A stretch of DNA of 64,000 nt from the NCBI GenBank assembly GCA_022843025.1, contig JALHOL010000004.1, positions 186,001 through 250,000 on the forward strand, in the 5' to 3' direction. Source of the DNA: Paracoccaceae bacterium. GTDB lineage: Bacteria > Pseudomonadota > Alphaproteobacteria > Rhodobacterales > Rhodobacteraceae. Both the position numbers and the translations under genes were made by a program. This document shows, piece after piece, positions 36,606 to 46,500 of this stretch (position 1 is its first letter; every line of letters starts with the position of its first letter). The notes beneath the pieces were generated by a model. The model made no database searches and had not been told where the DNA came from. It saw only the letters and a program-made list of their open reading frames with translations.

Positions 36606-38452
36606 TCAGCCGCTTCCTTTTCATCGGTGCCGATGAAACCGCCGGATTGGCGGTTCCAGTAGCGCGAATAGAGCCCGCCCTTGGCGAGCAGTTGGTCATG
36701 CGTGCCTTCTTCGACGATGCGGCCCGTGTCCAGCACTACGATGCGGTCCATAGCGGAAATCGTGGACAGGCGGTGCGCAATGGCGAGAACGGTCTTGCCC
36801 TGCATGACGCGGCCCAGCGCCTCTTGGATATTTGCCTCAACCTCGGAATCGAGGGCAGAGGTGGCCTCATCCAGAACAAGGATGGGGGCATCCTTGAGGA
36901 AGGCGCGGGCAAGGGCGATACGCTGGCGCTGGCCGCCAGACAGTTTGACGCCGCGTTCGCCGAGGAAGGCGTCATAGCCTTTGCGGCCGTTGTGATCGAT
37001 CATGTTGATGATGAAATCATGCGCCTCAGCGGCGCGGGCGGCGGCGATGATTTCCTCTTCGCTGGCACCGGGTTTGCCATAGGCGATGTTGTCGCGCGCG
37101 GAACGGTTGAACATCGCGGTTTCCTGCGTGACCATGCCGATCTGGCTGCGCAGGGATTCCTGCGTGACCGTGCGGACATCCTGCCCATCGACCAGAACCC
37201 GGCCATTTTCGGTGTCATAGAGCCGCAGCAGGAGCGAGACGAGCGAGGATTTCCCCGCGCCCGAGGCCCCTACGATGCCCAGCTTTTCACCCGCGCGGAT
37301 GGACAGGTCGATGTCATTCACGCCGCCGCGTTCACGACCATAGGCAAAGGTGGCGTGGTCAAAGCGGATCTCGCCCCGGATCGGGGGAAGATCGCGCGCG
37401 TCCATTGCATCGGCAAGGGCGTGGGGCACGGCGAGGGTTTTCATGCCATCCTCAACTTCGCCGACCGAGGTGTAGATCGACATGAGGGTAAAGCTGACCC
37501 AGCCCGACATTTGCGCGATGCGCATGGCGATGGCGCCTGAGGCGGCGATGTCGCCGGCGGTGGAGAGGCCCTGCATCCACAAGAGCACCGCGCCGCCGAT
37601 CAGCAGGACCGGCAGGATGCCGGCGATCGTCATCAGCGACAGGCGAAACCATGTGGAGATGACGCCGAATTCGAGGGAGCGGTCACGGAACACCTCCATC
37701 GATTTCAGCGCGACGCGATCTTCGAACGCGGCATGGGCGAAGAGCTTGACCGTCTTGATGTTGGTGATGGTGTCGACCACCTGACCCGACACCATGGCGC
37801 GGGCCGAGGCGCGGGCGGCGGAATTGACGCGCACGCGGGGCATGAAGAAGCGGATCAGCAGGACATAGGCCACCAGCCAGACGGCGAGCGCGATGGCGAT
37901 GCGATAGTCGATGACCAGCAAGAACACGACCGAGCCGATGACAGAGGCAAGGGCGAAACAGACGGTGTTGATGACTTCGGTCGCGACATCGGTGACGGCA
38001 CGGGCCGCCTGCATCTGTTTGGTGGCGATGCGGCCTGCGAAATCGTTGTCAAAGAAGGTGACGGCCTGCCCCAGCGTCCAGCGATGCAGGCGCGACAGCA
38101 CCAAGGGCAGGACATTCGGGCCGACGATGATGGAGTTCGACGCCGACGACACGCCAAAGGCGATGGGGCGCAGGACCATGTAGAACAGGATGAAAACAGT
38201 GATCAGAGGCCAGTGATCGGCGAAGAACCGATCCGGGCCGGAGCCGATGGCCGCGTCGATCACCCAGCCGAGGATGAGGGCAGAGACAACCTCTGTCACC
38301 CCGGCGAGCGAGGACAGGATGCCCGCGATGATGAGCATGGGCCAAGACCCGCGCAAGGACCAGTTCATGAAGGCGCCAAGGCTGCGCGGGGGCGGGCCAT
38401 CGGCGGGACGGAAGGCATCGATCATGCCACCCAGAGAGCGGGCAAGGTTCAT
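36602..38452 (-). CDS. ABC exporter half-transporter (permease-ATPase fusion), second of a pair
   Basis: The 616-residue protein has six transmembrane helices (about 35-320) and an ATPase domain. The ATPase has Walker A GASGAGKSS, signature LSGGQRQRIALARA, Walker B ILVLDEATSALDSE and His in AIAHRLS. It belongs to the MsbA/multidrug-like exporter group. It overlaps its upstream paralogue by four bases, so the two are probably a heterodimer. Both ATPase sites look intact. The substrate is unknown. Confidence 0.9.
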   Translation of the reverse strand: MNLARSLGGMIDAFRPADGPPPRSLGAFMNWSLRGSWPMLIIAGILSSLAGVTEVVSALILGWVIDAAIGSGPDRFFADHWPLITVFILFYMVLRPIAFGVSSASNSIIVGPNVLPLVLSRLHRWTLGQAVTFFDNDFAGRIATKQMQAARAVTDVATEVINTVCFALASVIGSVVFLLVIDYRIAIALAVWLVAYVLLIRFFMPRVRVNSAARASARAMVSGQVVDTITNIKTVKLFAHAAFEDRVALKSMEVFRDRSLEFGVISTWFRLSLMTIAGILPVLLIGGAVLLWMQGLSTAGDIAASGAIAMRIAQMSGWVSFTLMSIYTSVGEVEDGMKTLAVPHALADAMDARDLPPIRGEIRFDHATFAYGRERGGVNDIDLSIRAGEKLGIVGASGAGKSSLVSLLLRLYDTENGRVLVDGQDVRTVTQESLRSQIGMVTQETAMFNRSARDNIAYGKPGASEEEIIAAARAAEAHDFIINMIDHNGRKGYDAFLGERGVKLSGGQRQRIALARAFLKDAPILVLDEATSALDSEVEANIQEALGRVMQGKTVLAIAHRLSTISAMDRIVVLDTGRIVEEGTHDQLLAKGGLYSRYWNRQSGGFIGTDEKEAAE

Positions 38453-40296
38453 TCGGCAGCCTCTTCTTCCAATCCGATGAAGCCGCCCGATTGGCGCGCC
38501 CAGAAACGGGCATATAGCCCGTTCTGCGCCAGAAGCGCGGCATGGGTGCCCTGTTCGGCGATATGGCCATCCTCGAGCACCACGATCCTGTCCATCGCGG
38601 CGATGGTGGACAGGCGGTGTGCGATGGCGATGACGGTTTTGCCCTGCATGACACCATAGAGCGCGTCCTGAATGGCGGCCTCGGCTTCGGAATCCAGGGC
38701 AGATGTCGCCTCATCCAGGATCAGGATGGGCGCATCCTTGAGGATGACGCGGGCGAGGGCCACGCGCTGGCGCTGACCGCCGGACAGTTTCACGCCGCGT
38801 TCGCCGACATGGGCATCATAGCCGCGGCGACCCTGCGGGTCTTCGAGGGTGAGGATGAAATCATGCGCTTCGGCCCGGCGGGCGGCGGCGATCATCTCAT
38901 CTTCCGTCGCATCGGGGCGGCCATAAAGGATGTTGTCACGCACCGAGCGGTGCAGGAGAGAACTATCCTGTTGCACCATTCCGATCTGGCGGCGGAGCGA
39001 GGATTGGGTGACGGTGGCGATATCCTGACCATCAATCAGGATGCGGCCTGATTCCGTGTCGTAGAAGCGCAGCATCAGCTTGACCAGCGTGGACTTGCCC
39101 GCGCCGGAGCGACCCACGACGCCGATTTTCTCGCCCGGTCGGATCGTCAGGGACAGGTCTTGCAACCCGCCCGAGCCACGCCCGTAATGGTGGCTGATCG
39201 ACTGAAGGTCGATCTGGCCTTCGCGGAAATTCAGGGGCTTGGCGCCCGGAACATCGACCAGGGTGATGGGTTGGGCGATGGTTTCCATGCCCTCTTGCAC
39301 CACGCCCAGCGCCTGCACCAGCGATGAAAAGGCCCACATGATCCAGTAGGTCATGTTGTTCAGCCGCAGGACAAGTGCGGTGGCCGCAGCAACGGTGCCG
39401 ACGGTGGCATTGCCCTGATACCACAGCAGGATGGCCCAGCCGGTGATGGCCACGATCAGGAACCCGTTCAGGACCGTCAGCGCGAGATCCATCTTGGTGA
39501 TGATGCGGCGTTCGATCAGAAAGGTTTGCCGCGCGGCTTCGATCGCGTCGCGGGCGTAATCCAGTTCGCGGGCGTCATGGGCGAAGAGCTTGACGGAATG
39601 GATGTTGGTATAGGCATCCACGATCCGGCCTGTGACGGCGGACCGCGCATCTGAGCTGGCCTTCGAGGCCGGGCCTGCGTGACGGATCGTCCACAGAACC
39701 AGAAAGGTGTAAAGCACCAGCCAGACCAGCAGCGGCAGCAGAAGGCGGGGGTCGGCATCGGCCAGAAGAATGCCCGCGCCGACCACGGTGACCGAGGCGA
39801 AGGCCACGGCATCAAAAGTCTGGAACACGGCATCGCCCGCGGCGAGCGGTGTCTGCATGATCCGGTTGGCGATGCGGCCTGCGAAATCGGATTCGAACCA
39901 GCCCACCGGTTGGCGGATCACATGCGCATGGGCCCGCCAGCGGATCATCGTGCCGAAATTGGGCAGGATGGCGTTGTGCAGCAGGGCGACACTGGCCACC
40001 AGCAAGATCGGACGAACGATCAGAATGGCCAGCCCGACCAGGATGATTTCGGTGCCATAGATCGCCCAAGCCTGTTGCGGGCCGTTGTCAGCCAAAAGAT
40101 CAACCAGCCGCCCGACATACCAGATCAGCGCGACATCGGCGAAGGCGCTGATAACCGAGAGGACAGCCGTGATCGAAAAGACCATCCGGAAGGGGCGGAT
40201 ATAGTCTTTGAGAAATGGCCAGAGCCGCCGGGGCGGCGTATCGGTTTGCTCGTAAGGACCATAGGGGTCAACGAGGCCTTCGAAATAGCGAAACAC
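38449..40296 (-). CDS. ABC exporter half-transporter (permease-ATPase fusion), first of a pair
   Basis: The 615-residue paralogue of the next gene has Walker A GRSGAGKST, signature LSGGQRQRVALARV, Walker B ILILDEATSALDSE and the same layout. Charged helices and a GDAVFQTF segment are in the membrane domain. It starts at 40296 and follows cca by 60 bases. Pairing with its neighbour suggests a heterodimeric exporter for lipids or drugs, which is inference. Confidence 0.9.
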   Translation of the reverse strand: MFRYFEGLVDPYGPYEQTDTPPRRLWPFLKDYIRPFRMVFSITAVLSVISAFADVALIWYVGRLVDLLADNGPQQAWAIYGTEIILVGLAILIVRPILLVASVALLHNAILPNFGTMIRWRAHAHVIRQPVGWFESDFAGRIANRIMQTPLAAGDAVFQTFDAVAFASVTVVGAGILLADADPRLLLPLLVWLVLYTFLVLWTIRHAGPASKASSDARSAVTGRIVDAYTNIHSVKLFAHDARELDYARDAIEAARQTFLIERRIITKMDLALTVLNGFLIVAITGWAILLWYQGNATVGTVAAATALVLRLNNMTYWIMWAFSSLVQALGVVQEGMETIAQPITLVDVPGAKPLNFREGQIDLQSISHHYGRGSGGLQDLSLTIRPGEKIGVVGRSGAGKSTLVKLMLRFYDTESGRILIDGQDIATVTQSSLRRQIGMVQQDSSLLHRSVRDNILYGRPDATEDEMIAAARRAEAHDFILTLEDPQGRRGYDAHVGERGVKLSGGQRQRVALARVILKDAPILILDEATSALDSEAEAAIQDALYGVMQGKTVIAIAHRLSTIAAMDRIVVLEDGHIAEQGTHAALLAQNGLYARFWARQSGGFIGLEEEAAE

Positions 40297-40356
40297 GGGT
40301 GAAGCCTCTTGGGTATGGGCTAACCATATAGCCCTGAACGCCGGAAAGGGAAACCG

Positions 40357-41496
40357 TCAGCGCAGGAGATCGGCCTTTGTCAGCCGCAGGTCGGAGGCGA
40401 GCCATGCGCGTTCCAGCCGTTTGAGTTCTTGCCCCAGCAGGGGCCCGGCAAAGCCGGGCAGGTCGGCGGCAGTGATAGGAAAGCCGGATTGCGCGCCGCG
40501 CGCCACCTCGGATTGCCAATTGTGCGGCAGGGGTTGTTCCAGCATCGCGGCACGCGCCAGCAGCGCATCGGCGGCCAGATCGGCGCCAAGTTTCTGGCCC
40601 AGAACCGCGGGGGTATGGGGAGAGCCGATCGCATCCCGCAAGCGGGCGAGATCGCGCGCCTCGGCCCGCGACAGGCGCAGCGCTTCGGTCAGGTCTGTGC
40701 CGCCCAGAACGGCCAGACGGCGCAGCCAGCGCAGGGGAATATCCTGTTCCAGATGGATCAGCGGCGCGAGGGCGCTGGGATCGCTGCCGGGAAGCAGGGC
40801 GGGCAGGACGCCGGATTGCGCCATGCTGGCCACGGACGGGGCGGGATCGGGGGCCGCGAGCAGTTTGCGCATTTCTGCCCCCACACGTTCGCGGGACAGG
40901 GCGGCAAGGCCATCAATCCCGGCGGCGCAGGCGGCCAGTCCTTCGGCATCAATCCCGTTCGCGGGGTCGCCATACCAGGCGTGGAAGCGGAAAAAGCGCA
41001 GAATGCGAAGGTAATCCTCGCGGATGCGCGCGGCGGGATCGCCGACAAAGCGCAGGTGGCGGGCGCGCAGATCGGGCAGGCCACCCAGCGGATCGACGAG
41101 CGTGCCGTCAGGCCGGGCGTAGAGCGCATTCATGGTAAAGTCGCGGCGGGCGGCGTCATCCTCGATCCGGCTGGAGAAGGCGACCTTGGCGTGGCGGCCA
41201 TCGGTCTGCACATCGCGGCGGAAGGTTGTCACCTCATGCGGGCGTTTGCGGATGATGAAGGTGACGGTGCCGTGTTCGATGCCTGTAGGGATGACCTTGA
41301 TCCCGGCATGGGCAGCAAGGGCCATGGCCTGTTCGGGGGTGGCGTCGGTTGCGATGTCGATATCCCCGATGGGCATATCCAGCAGCGCGTTGCGCACACA
41401 GCCGCCCACGAACAGTGCCTGATGCCCACCCGCCATGAGCGCCGCGCAAACGGCTTGAGCGGCGGGGTCTTCGATCCAGGCGCCTTGCAGTTTCAC
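40357..41496 (-). CDS. cca: CCA tRNA nucleotidyltransferase (poly(A) polymerase family)
   Basis: The 379-residue enzyme adds or repairs the CCA end of tRNA. It has the nucleotidyltransferase motif FVGGCVRNALL (29-39) and the metal-binding GDIDIAT (44-50). The common GGxVRD is GGCVRN here. RRDFTMNALYARPDG (motif B) and the ExxR-like domain RVGAEMRKLL follow. The ATG overlaps the upstream NUDIX gene stop by four bases. Confidence 0.92.
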   Translation of the reverse strand: MKLQGAWIEDPAAQAVCAALMAGGHQALFVGGCVRNALLDMPIGDIDIATDATPEQAMALAAHAGIKVIPTGIEHGTVTFIIRKRPHEVTTFRRDVQTDGRHAKVAFSSRIEDDAARRDFTMNALYARPDGTLVDPLGGLPDLRARHLRFVGDPAARIREDYLRILRFFRFHAWYGDPANGIDAEGLAACAAGIDGLAALSRERVGAEMRKLLAAPDPAPSVASMAQSGVLPALLPGSDPSALAPLIHLEQDIPLRWLRRLAVLGGTDLTEALRLSRAEARDLARLRDAIGSPHTPAVLGQKLGADLAADALLARAAMLEQPLPHNWQSEVARGAQSGFPITAADLPGFAGPLLGQELKRLERAWLASDLRLTKADLLR

Positions 41497-42089
41497 GGCT
41501 GCACCCTATCGGCCAGCCCGCGCAGGATGCGGGCGGTGGCACCCCAGATGTAATAGGGACCGTAAGGCGCGGCGTAGTAACGCCGCCATTCATTGCGCCA
41601 GCGGCGGCGTTCGATGGCGAAGTTTTCGGGGTTCAACACATGGTTCAGGGGAACGGTGAAGACCTCTTCCACCTCGCCCGCTTCGGGAACCGGGATGAAC
41701 GGCGCGCGGACGAAACCCAGAACCGGGGTGACCGTGAAGCCTGTTACCGTTTCATGGGGCGGCAGGGTTCCGGCGATATCGACGAGGTCAGAGGAAAGAC
41801 CGACCTCTTCGCGGCTTTCGCGAAGGGCGGTGGCAATGACGCCATCATCGCCCCGATCGACCTTGCCACCCGGCAGAGCGATCTGGCCGGGGTGGTGTTT
41901 CAGATGCGAGGCGCGTTTCGTAAGGATCAGGCGAGGGGTTTCGGGGTAAAGCCAGACCGCCACCAGCACCGCCGCCGGACGCAAGACGCGCCCGGGCGGC
42001 AGGGTGATGGCGGGGTTCAGGTCAAAATCCGAAGAGGGCCGCGCGGGGCGGTTGAGGGCCGCGCGCAGTTTGTCTTCGACGTCATGCAT
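41493..42089 (-). CDS. NUDIX hydrolase, CoA-pyrophosphatase type
   Basis: The 198-residue protein has the segment HPGQIALPGGKVDRGDDG, then ATALRESREEVGL, which is the NUDIX box with Asp in place of the first Glu. LLTKRASHLKHHPGQIALPGG is typical of the YeaB/CoA diphosphatase group, which splits CoA into 3',5'-ADP and phosphopantetheine. It starts in an 8-base overlap with hslO and overlaps cca by four bases. CoA as substrate is family-based. Confidence 0.88.
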   Translation of the reverse strand: MHDVEDKLRAALNRPARPSSDFDLNPAITLPPGRVLRPAAVLVAVWLYPETPRLILTKRASHLKHHPGQIALPGGKVDRGDDGVIATALRESREEVGLSSDLVDIAGTLPPHETVTGFTVTPVLGFVRAPFIPVPEAGEVEEVFTVPLNHVLNPENFAIERRRWRNEWRRYYAAPYGPYYIWGATARILRGLADRVQP

Positions 42090-43077
42090 CCGGGGACTTT
42101 GTCGCCTCGAACCCGACAGTTGCAGGGTCCAGTTCGTAATGCGCGCTACAAAACTGGCAATCTGCCGTGACCAGACCTTCGGGCGTGGTCATGTAAGCGA
42201 TGTCCTTGGCGGAATAGATGGACAGCGAATTGCGGACCTTTTCCTCGGAACAAGAGCAGCCGAAACGGACCGGCTGCGCATCGAACACGCGGGGGTCTTC
42301 TTCGTGGAACAGGCGGACCAGCAGATCGGTGGGCTGCACTGTCGGGCCGATCAGTTCCATCTCTTCGACCGTGTCGAGAAGGAAGTTCACGCGGTTCCAG
42401 TTTTCGCCCTCTTCCCCCGACAGGATGTCGGCATGGGTGAGCAGGCCGCCTTCGCCTGTGGCACCGGCATTGGCGACAAAGGGAGATGCCTTTGGCATAT
42501 GTTGCAGCATCACGCCGCCCGCGCGCCAATGCAGCGGCTGACCGGGAGTTTGGCTTTTGCCAAAGGTGACGGCAAAACGCGTGGGCAACTGTTCGGATTG
42601 CGCGAAATAGGTTTCCGCGCAGGACGACAGCGACCCGCCCGCGATGGGGGTGATGCCGGAATAGGGAACGTTGCCTTCGCCCTGATCGATCAGCACGGCG
42701 AGATAGCCTTCGCCGATTTGGCTGAAGGGGTCGGCGTCGGGATCAAGACGGTCCTTGTCAAAGCTGGCATAGGCGCGGATGCGGGCGCTTTGACCATCTT
42801 CGCTGGGGCCGTAGTAATCGGTCGCGATCAGGCGGGCGGGGCCTTTGCCGCGCACCTGCAACGACAATTTCCAGCGCAGCTTGATCGCCTGCCCGATAAG
42901 CGCGGTCAGAAGCGCGGCTTCGGCCACCAGCGCCTCGATCTGGGGGGGATAGTCGTGCTGGCGCAGGACCTGATCCAATACGCCGTCCAGCCGCGCCACG
43001 CGGCCGCGGATATCAGAGCGATCCAGCTGAAATGGCAGGACGGTATCGTCCCAGGCGAGTTGCGAGCCGATGGTCAT
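42082..43077 (-). CDS. hslO: Redox-regulated chaperone Hsp33
   Basis: The 331-residue protein holds unfolded proteins under oxidative stress. Its four zinc cysteines are in FGCSCSEEKV (CxC) and ADCQFC (CxxC), the redox switch of Hsp33. The N-terminal binding domain (VAEAALLTALIGQAIKLRWKLSLQVRG) is intact. The ATG at 43077 gives MTIGSQLAWDD, as in the family; upstream in-frame sequence does not fit. It overlaps the CoA-type NUDIX gene and heads the run to cca and the ABC genes. Confidence 0.93.
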   Translation of the reverse strand: MTIGSQLAWDDTVLPFQLDRSDIRGRVARLDGVLDQVLRQHDYPPQIEALVAEAALLTALIGQAIKLRWKLSLQVRGKGPARLIATDYYGPSEDGQSARIRAYASFDKDRLDPDADPFSQIGEGYLAVLIDQGEGNVPYSGITPIAGGSLSSCAETYFAQSEQLPTRFAVTFGKSQTPGQPLHWRAGGVMLQHMPKASPFVANAGATGEGGLLTHADILSGEEGENWNRVNFLLDTVEEMELIGPTVQPTDLLVRLFHEEDPRVFDAQPVRFGCSCSEEKVRNSLSIYSAKDIAYMTTPEGLVTADCQFCSAHYELDPATVGFEATKSPDA

Positions 43078-43146
43078 TGGGTTTCCTGATTGTGCCTGCC
43101 CCGAATAGCGCGGCATTATGGGATGAGCAACTGTGGGGCAAAACAG

Positions 43147-43593
43147 ATGATCCGTCGATATGGGGAGCCGTTGCAGCAAGGTCAACGGTACCGGCGCAGG
43201 CCGGGGGTCTATGCCATCCTGCTGGACGGGGATCACCTGCTGGCCACGCATCAGGCGGAACCGGTGCCGGAATACCAGCTTCCCGGTGGCGGGATCGACA
43301 AGGGCGAGCATCCGATTGCCGCCCTGCACCGCGAGGTGTTTGAAGAAACGGGGTGGCGGATCGCGCTGGATCGGCGGTTGGGGGCGTTCCGGCGGTTCAC
43401 TTATATGCCGGAATACGACTTGTGGGCCGAAAAGCTGTGCACCGTCTATCTGGCGCGGCCCGTGCGGCGGCTTGGCCCGCCATCAGAGGCGGGGCATCAG
43501 GCGGTGTGGATGTCAGTTGATGCGGCGTTGGAGGTGCTGGGCAACCCGGGCGACCGGGCGATGCTGGCCCGCGCGGTGGGATTCACGCGGTGA
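43147..43593 (+). CDS. NUDIX hydrolase
   Basis: The 148-residue protein has the NUDIX box GGGIDKGEHPIAALHREV followed by FEETGW, which fits G-x5-E-x7-REUxEExGU. It should hydrolyse a nucleoside diphosphate linked to another group (possibly ADP-ribose-like), but the substrate is not determined. Starts at 43123 and 43147 are possible; the second has GTGGGG eight bases upstream. It is divergent from hslO and overlaps the phosphatase gene by 11 bases at the 3' end. Confidence 0.85.
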   Translation: MIRRYGEPLQQGQRYRRRPGVYAILLDGDHLLATHQAEPVPEYQLPGGGIDKGEHPIAALHREVFEETGWRIALDRRLGAFRRFTYMPEYDLWAEKLCTVYLARPVRRLGPPSEAGHQAVWMSVDAALEVLGNPGDRAMLARAVGFTR

Positions 43594-44821
43594 TCTGAGG
43601 GCCGTGATAATCGAAGATCACGGCTGAAACATCGTCGGGAAAATCGGTCGTTCCGGCATGATCGGCCAGACCGGCGCGCAGGGCAGCATGCAGGGCATCG
43701 CCGCGCAAAGCGGCGGCATGGTGCAGGATGCGGGCGAGACCATCGTCGCCAAGATCGCCGCCGGGACCGGGGCATTCGGTGATGCCATCGGACGGAATGG
43801 CCAGCCGGTCCCCGGGTTGCAGGCGTAGGGTGACCGGTGGATAGGTGGCATCCGGGACCATGCCCACGGGAAAGCCGCCATCGCCGATCCAGACCGGCGC
43901 ATGATAGGGCGAAAGGTGCAGCGGATGCGGATGACCCGCCTGCACCAGTTGGACGGTGCCATCGGACAGGCAGATGTCGGCATAGATCATGGTCAAGTAC
44001 AGATCGCCCTGCTGATCAGCGCAAAGCAGGCGATTGAGCCGTTCGACCACCGCCTCGGGCGGGAGGGGGCGACCGTCAAGGAAGGCGACGTTCTGATCGC
44101 GGGATCGCCCGGACAGAAGCGCGGCAAGGCGCGCGGCCATGAGGGCAGAGGCCACGCCATGACCAGAGACATCAATCGAGAAAAGGGCGATTCGCCCCTG
44201 TTCGAGGGGAAACCAACCAACCAGATCGCCGCCAAGATGACCCGAGGGCTGCATCAGGAAAACCGCCTCGGCCCCGTTCATCGGAACTACGGTTTCGGGT
44301 ATGAGCGAAAGTTGCAGACGCCGCGCCTCGGCCAGATCGCGCTGAAGTGCGTCATAGAGGCGTTCAAGATCCTGATTGCGCTGCTGCAATTCGGTCTGCA
44401 TTTGCAGGATGCGTTCGCCGGCGTGCAGGCGGGCCTGCAATTCGGCGGGGTCGATCGGTTTGGTCAGAAAATCATCCGCCCCGCTTTCCAGCCCATCCGC
44501 CACTGCCGCCGTGCCGGATTTCGCACTGATCAGGACGAAGTAGCTGTAGGCGTCGCCGGGGAGTGCCCGGAAAGCGCGGCAGAATTCCGGGCCCGACATT
44601 CCGGGCATGACCCAATCGCTGAGGACAATGTCAAACCGCGCCTCTTGTGCCAGCGCCAAGGCCTGCTGGCCCGAAGCGGCCTGCGCCACATCATAGCCCC
44701 AGCGGGCAAGCTGCAACGCCAGCATTTGCCGCTGTGCTGCGCTGTCATCGGTGACCAGAACACGCCGGGCCCCGACCGATTTTCCGAAATACCCCTGCAC
44801 CCGAGACCACCCTTTTCCCAC
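43583..44821 (-). CDS. Response regulator with SpoIIE/RsbU-type serine phosphatase output
   Basis: The 412-residue protein has a receiver domain (about 20-135) with the acidic pair Asp25-Asp26, the phosphoacceptor Asp69 (LSDWVMPGMSG) and Lys in ISAKSG. A coiled linker (RILQMQTELQQRNQDLERLYDAL) and a PP2C/SpoIIE domain follow (SGHLGGDLVGW ... SIDVSGHGVASALMA ... IPSDGITEC). Such proteins dephosphorylate anti-anti-sigma factors. The start codon is a GTG; a later GTG at 44800 is possible. It is divergent from an Hpt-domain gene. Confidence 0.9.
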   Translation of the reverse strand: MGKGWSRVQGYFGKSVGARRVLVTDDSAAQRQMLALQLARWGYDVAQAASGQQALALAQEARFDIVLSDWVMPGMSGPEFCRAFRALPGDAYSYFVLISAKSGTAAVADGLESGADDFLTKPIDPAELQARLHAGERILQMQTELQQRNQDLERLYDALQRDLAEARRLQLSLIPETVVPMNGAEAVFLMQPSGHLGGDLVGWFPLEQGRIALFSIDVSGHGVASALMAARLAALLSGRSRDQNVAFLDGRPLPPEAVVERLNRLLCADQQGDLYLTMIYADICLSDGTVQLVQAGHPHPLHLSPYHAPVWIGDGGFPVGMVPDATYPPVTLRLQPGDRLAIPSDGITECPGPGGDLGDDGLARILHHAAALRGDALHAALRAGLADHAGTTDFPDDVSAVIFDYHGPQITA

Positions 44822-44947
44822 GGGCCTACCCTAGCGGCGAAGGCTTAACAGCCGGTCAAAGCTGCAAATTCGAGGTATTGATGCGGGGCGGATTTACCTT
44901 TGCTTGACGATGCGCGGGCAAGACTGCGGGGCGTGGGTTGTCTGCAA

Positions 44948-45256
44948 ATGGGTGATGCAATGCTGGTGAACAGGGATCGTCTGGCCGCCCTGCGGGGCGA
45001 GATTGGCGAGGACGGGTTTGATGAAGTGGTCGATCTGTTCCTGCGCGAAAGCGAAGAGGTGGTGGCGCGGCTGGGCACGCAACGGCAGGGTGGGCTGTCA
45101 GAGGCGGATCTGCATTTCCTGAAGGGAAGTGCGCTGACGCTGGGCTTTGACGACCTTGCCGATCTGTGCCGCCAATCCGAAACGGGCGCGGAAGTGCATC
45201 CGGCGACGTTGCAGGATGTTTGGGAACGCAGCCGTGCGGCGCTTTGGGCCGCCTAG
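44948..45256 (+). CDS. Histidine phosphotransfer (Hpt) domain protein
   Basis: The 102-residue protein begins MGDAMLVNRDRLAALRGEIG and carries the Hpt motif LHFLKGSALTLGFDDLADLCR, with the phosphorylatable His in the expected H-x-L-K-G-S context. It would relay phosphate between a hybrid kinase and a receiver. Its divergent neighbour is a receiver-phosphatase, so they may be partners. Start codons at 44948 and 44960 are possible. Its TAG is shared with ilvA in a CTAG. Confidence 0.86.
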   Translation: MGDAMLVNRDRLAALRGEIGEDGFDEVVDLFLRESEEVVARLGTQRQGGLSEADLHFLKGSALTLGFDDLADLCRQSETGAEVHPATLQDVWERSRAALWAA

Positions 45257-46500
45257 ATCAGGAATTCGGCCAGCACGTCATCGTTGGTGATGTCACGATA
45301 GGTGAAGGCGGCCTCGTCCAGTTTGGCGAACAGTTCGCGAAAACTTTCGGGGCGCTTTGTTTCGATCCCGATCAGGACAGAACCGAAGTTGCGGGCGGAT
45401 TTCTTGAGGTATTCAAAGCGCGCGATATCATCATCGGGGCCGAGCATTCCCAGAAATTCACGCAGGGCGCCGGGGCGTTGGGGCATGCGCAGGATGAAGT
45501 ACTTCTTCACGCCCGAATAGCGCTGGGCGCGTTCCTTCACCTCGGGCAGGCGTTCGAAATCAAAGTTCCCGCCGGAAGTGACGCAGACCACGACCTTGCC
45601 GCGAATTTCCTCGGCCAGTTCGGGCAGCACATCCACGGATAGCGCGCCTGCCGGTTCCAGAACGATGCCTTCGACGTTGAGCATTTCCAGCATCGTCACG
45701 CAGATGCGGTCTTCCGGGGCGAGGAGGACGTTTTCGACAGGCACCCAGTTGAGATGCGCAAAGGTCCGGTCGCCGACCCGCGCCACGGCGGCCCCGTCGA
45801 CAAAGCTGTTCACGCGCGGCAGTTTCACCGGGGTGCCATCGCGCAGGGCGGCGAGAAGGCTTGCCCCGCCCAGCGGTTCGACAAAGCGGTAATCTGTTTC
45901 CGGGGCCATCGCGCGCAAATAGGCCGTGACGCCAGAGGACAGGCCGCCGCCGCCGACGGGCAGCACCACAAGATCGGGCGCGCGGCCAAGCTGATCAAGG
46001 ATTTCGACGCCCACGCTGGACTGACCCAGGATCACATCGGCATCATCGAAGGGCGACAGGAAATGCGCCGCCTGTTCGGTGCAGAAGGTTTGCGCCGCGG
46101 CAAGGGTCTGATCAAAGTAATCGCCCGTCAGAACGATGCGGACATTGTCACCGCCAAAGGCGCGGGTCTTGTCGATCTTTTGCTGCGGCGTGGTGACGGG
46201 CATGAAGATCGTGCCATCCACACCAAAATGGCGGCAAGCGAAAGCAACGCCCTGCGCGTGGTTTCCGGCGCTGGCGCACACGAAACTGCGGCGGTCGGGT
46301 GTGGTGTCCAGCACCTTGCGCATGGCCGTAAAGGCACCGCGCAGCTTGTAGCTGCGGACGGGGGTAAGATCTTCGCGCTTCAGCCAGATATCGGCATCAT
46401 AGCGCTGCGACAGGTGTTCGTTGCGCTGAAGGGGTGTTTCAGGGAACAGCTCGCGCAGGGCATCCGTCGCCAGCCGGGCGCTTTTCGTGAAATCGCTCAT
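45253..46500 (-). CDS. ilvA: Threonine dehydratase (biosynthetic type)
   Basis: The 415-residue PLP enzyme converts threonine to 2-oxobutyrate, the first step to isoleucine. The PLP lysine is Lys52 (LTPVRSYKLRGA), and the phosphate-binding loop is in LPVGGGGLSSG. One C-terminal ACT-like regulatory module is present (KKYFILRMPQRPGALREFLG), unlike the two in E. coli IlvA (514 residues). This is the short feedback-regulated form. It overlaps the Hpt gene by four bases at CTAG. Confidence 0.92.
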   Translation of the reverse strand: MSDFTKSARLATDALRELFPETPLQRNEHLSQRYDADIWLKREDLTPVRSYKLRGAFTAMRKVLDTTPDRRSFVCASAGNHAQGVAFACRHFGVDGTIFMPVTTPQQKIDKTRAFGGDNVRIVLTGDYFDQTLAAAQTFCTEQAAHFLSPFDDADVILGQSSVGVEILDQLGRAPDLVVLPVGGGGLSSGVTAYLRAMAPETDYRFVEPLGGASLLAALRDGTPVKLPRVNSFVDGAAVARVGDRTFAHLNWVPVENVLLAPEDRICVTMLEMLNVEGIVLEPAGALSVDVLPELAEEIRGKVVVCVTSGGNFDFERLPEVKERAQRYSGVKKYFILRMPQRPGALREFLGMLGPDDDIARFEYLKKSARNFGSVLIGIETKRPESFRELFAKLDEAAFTYRDITNDDVLAEFLI

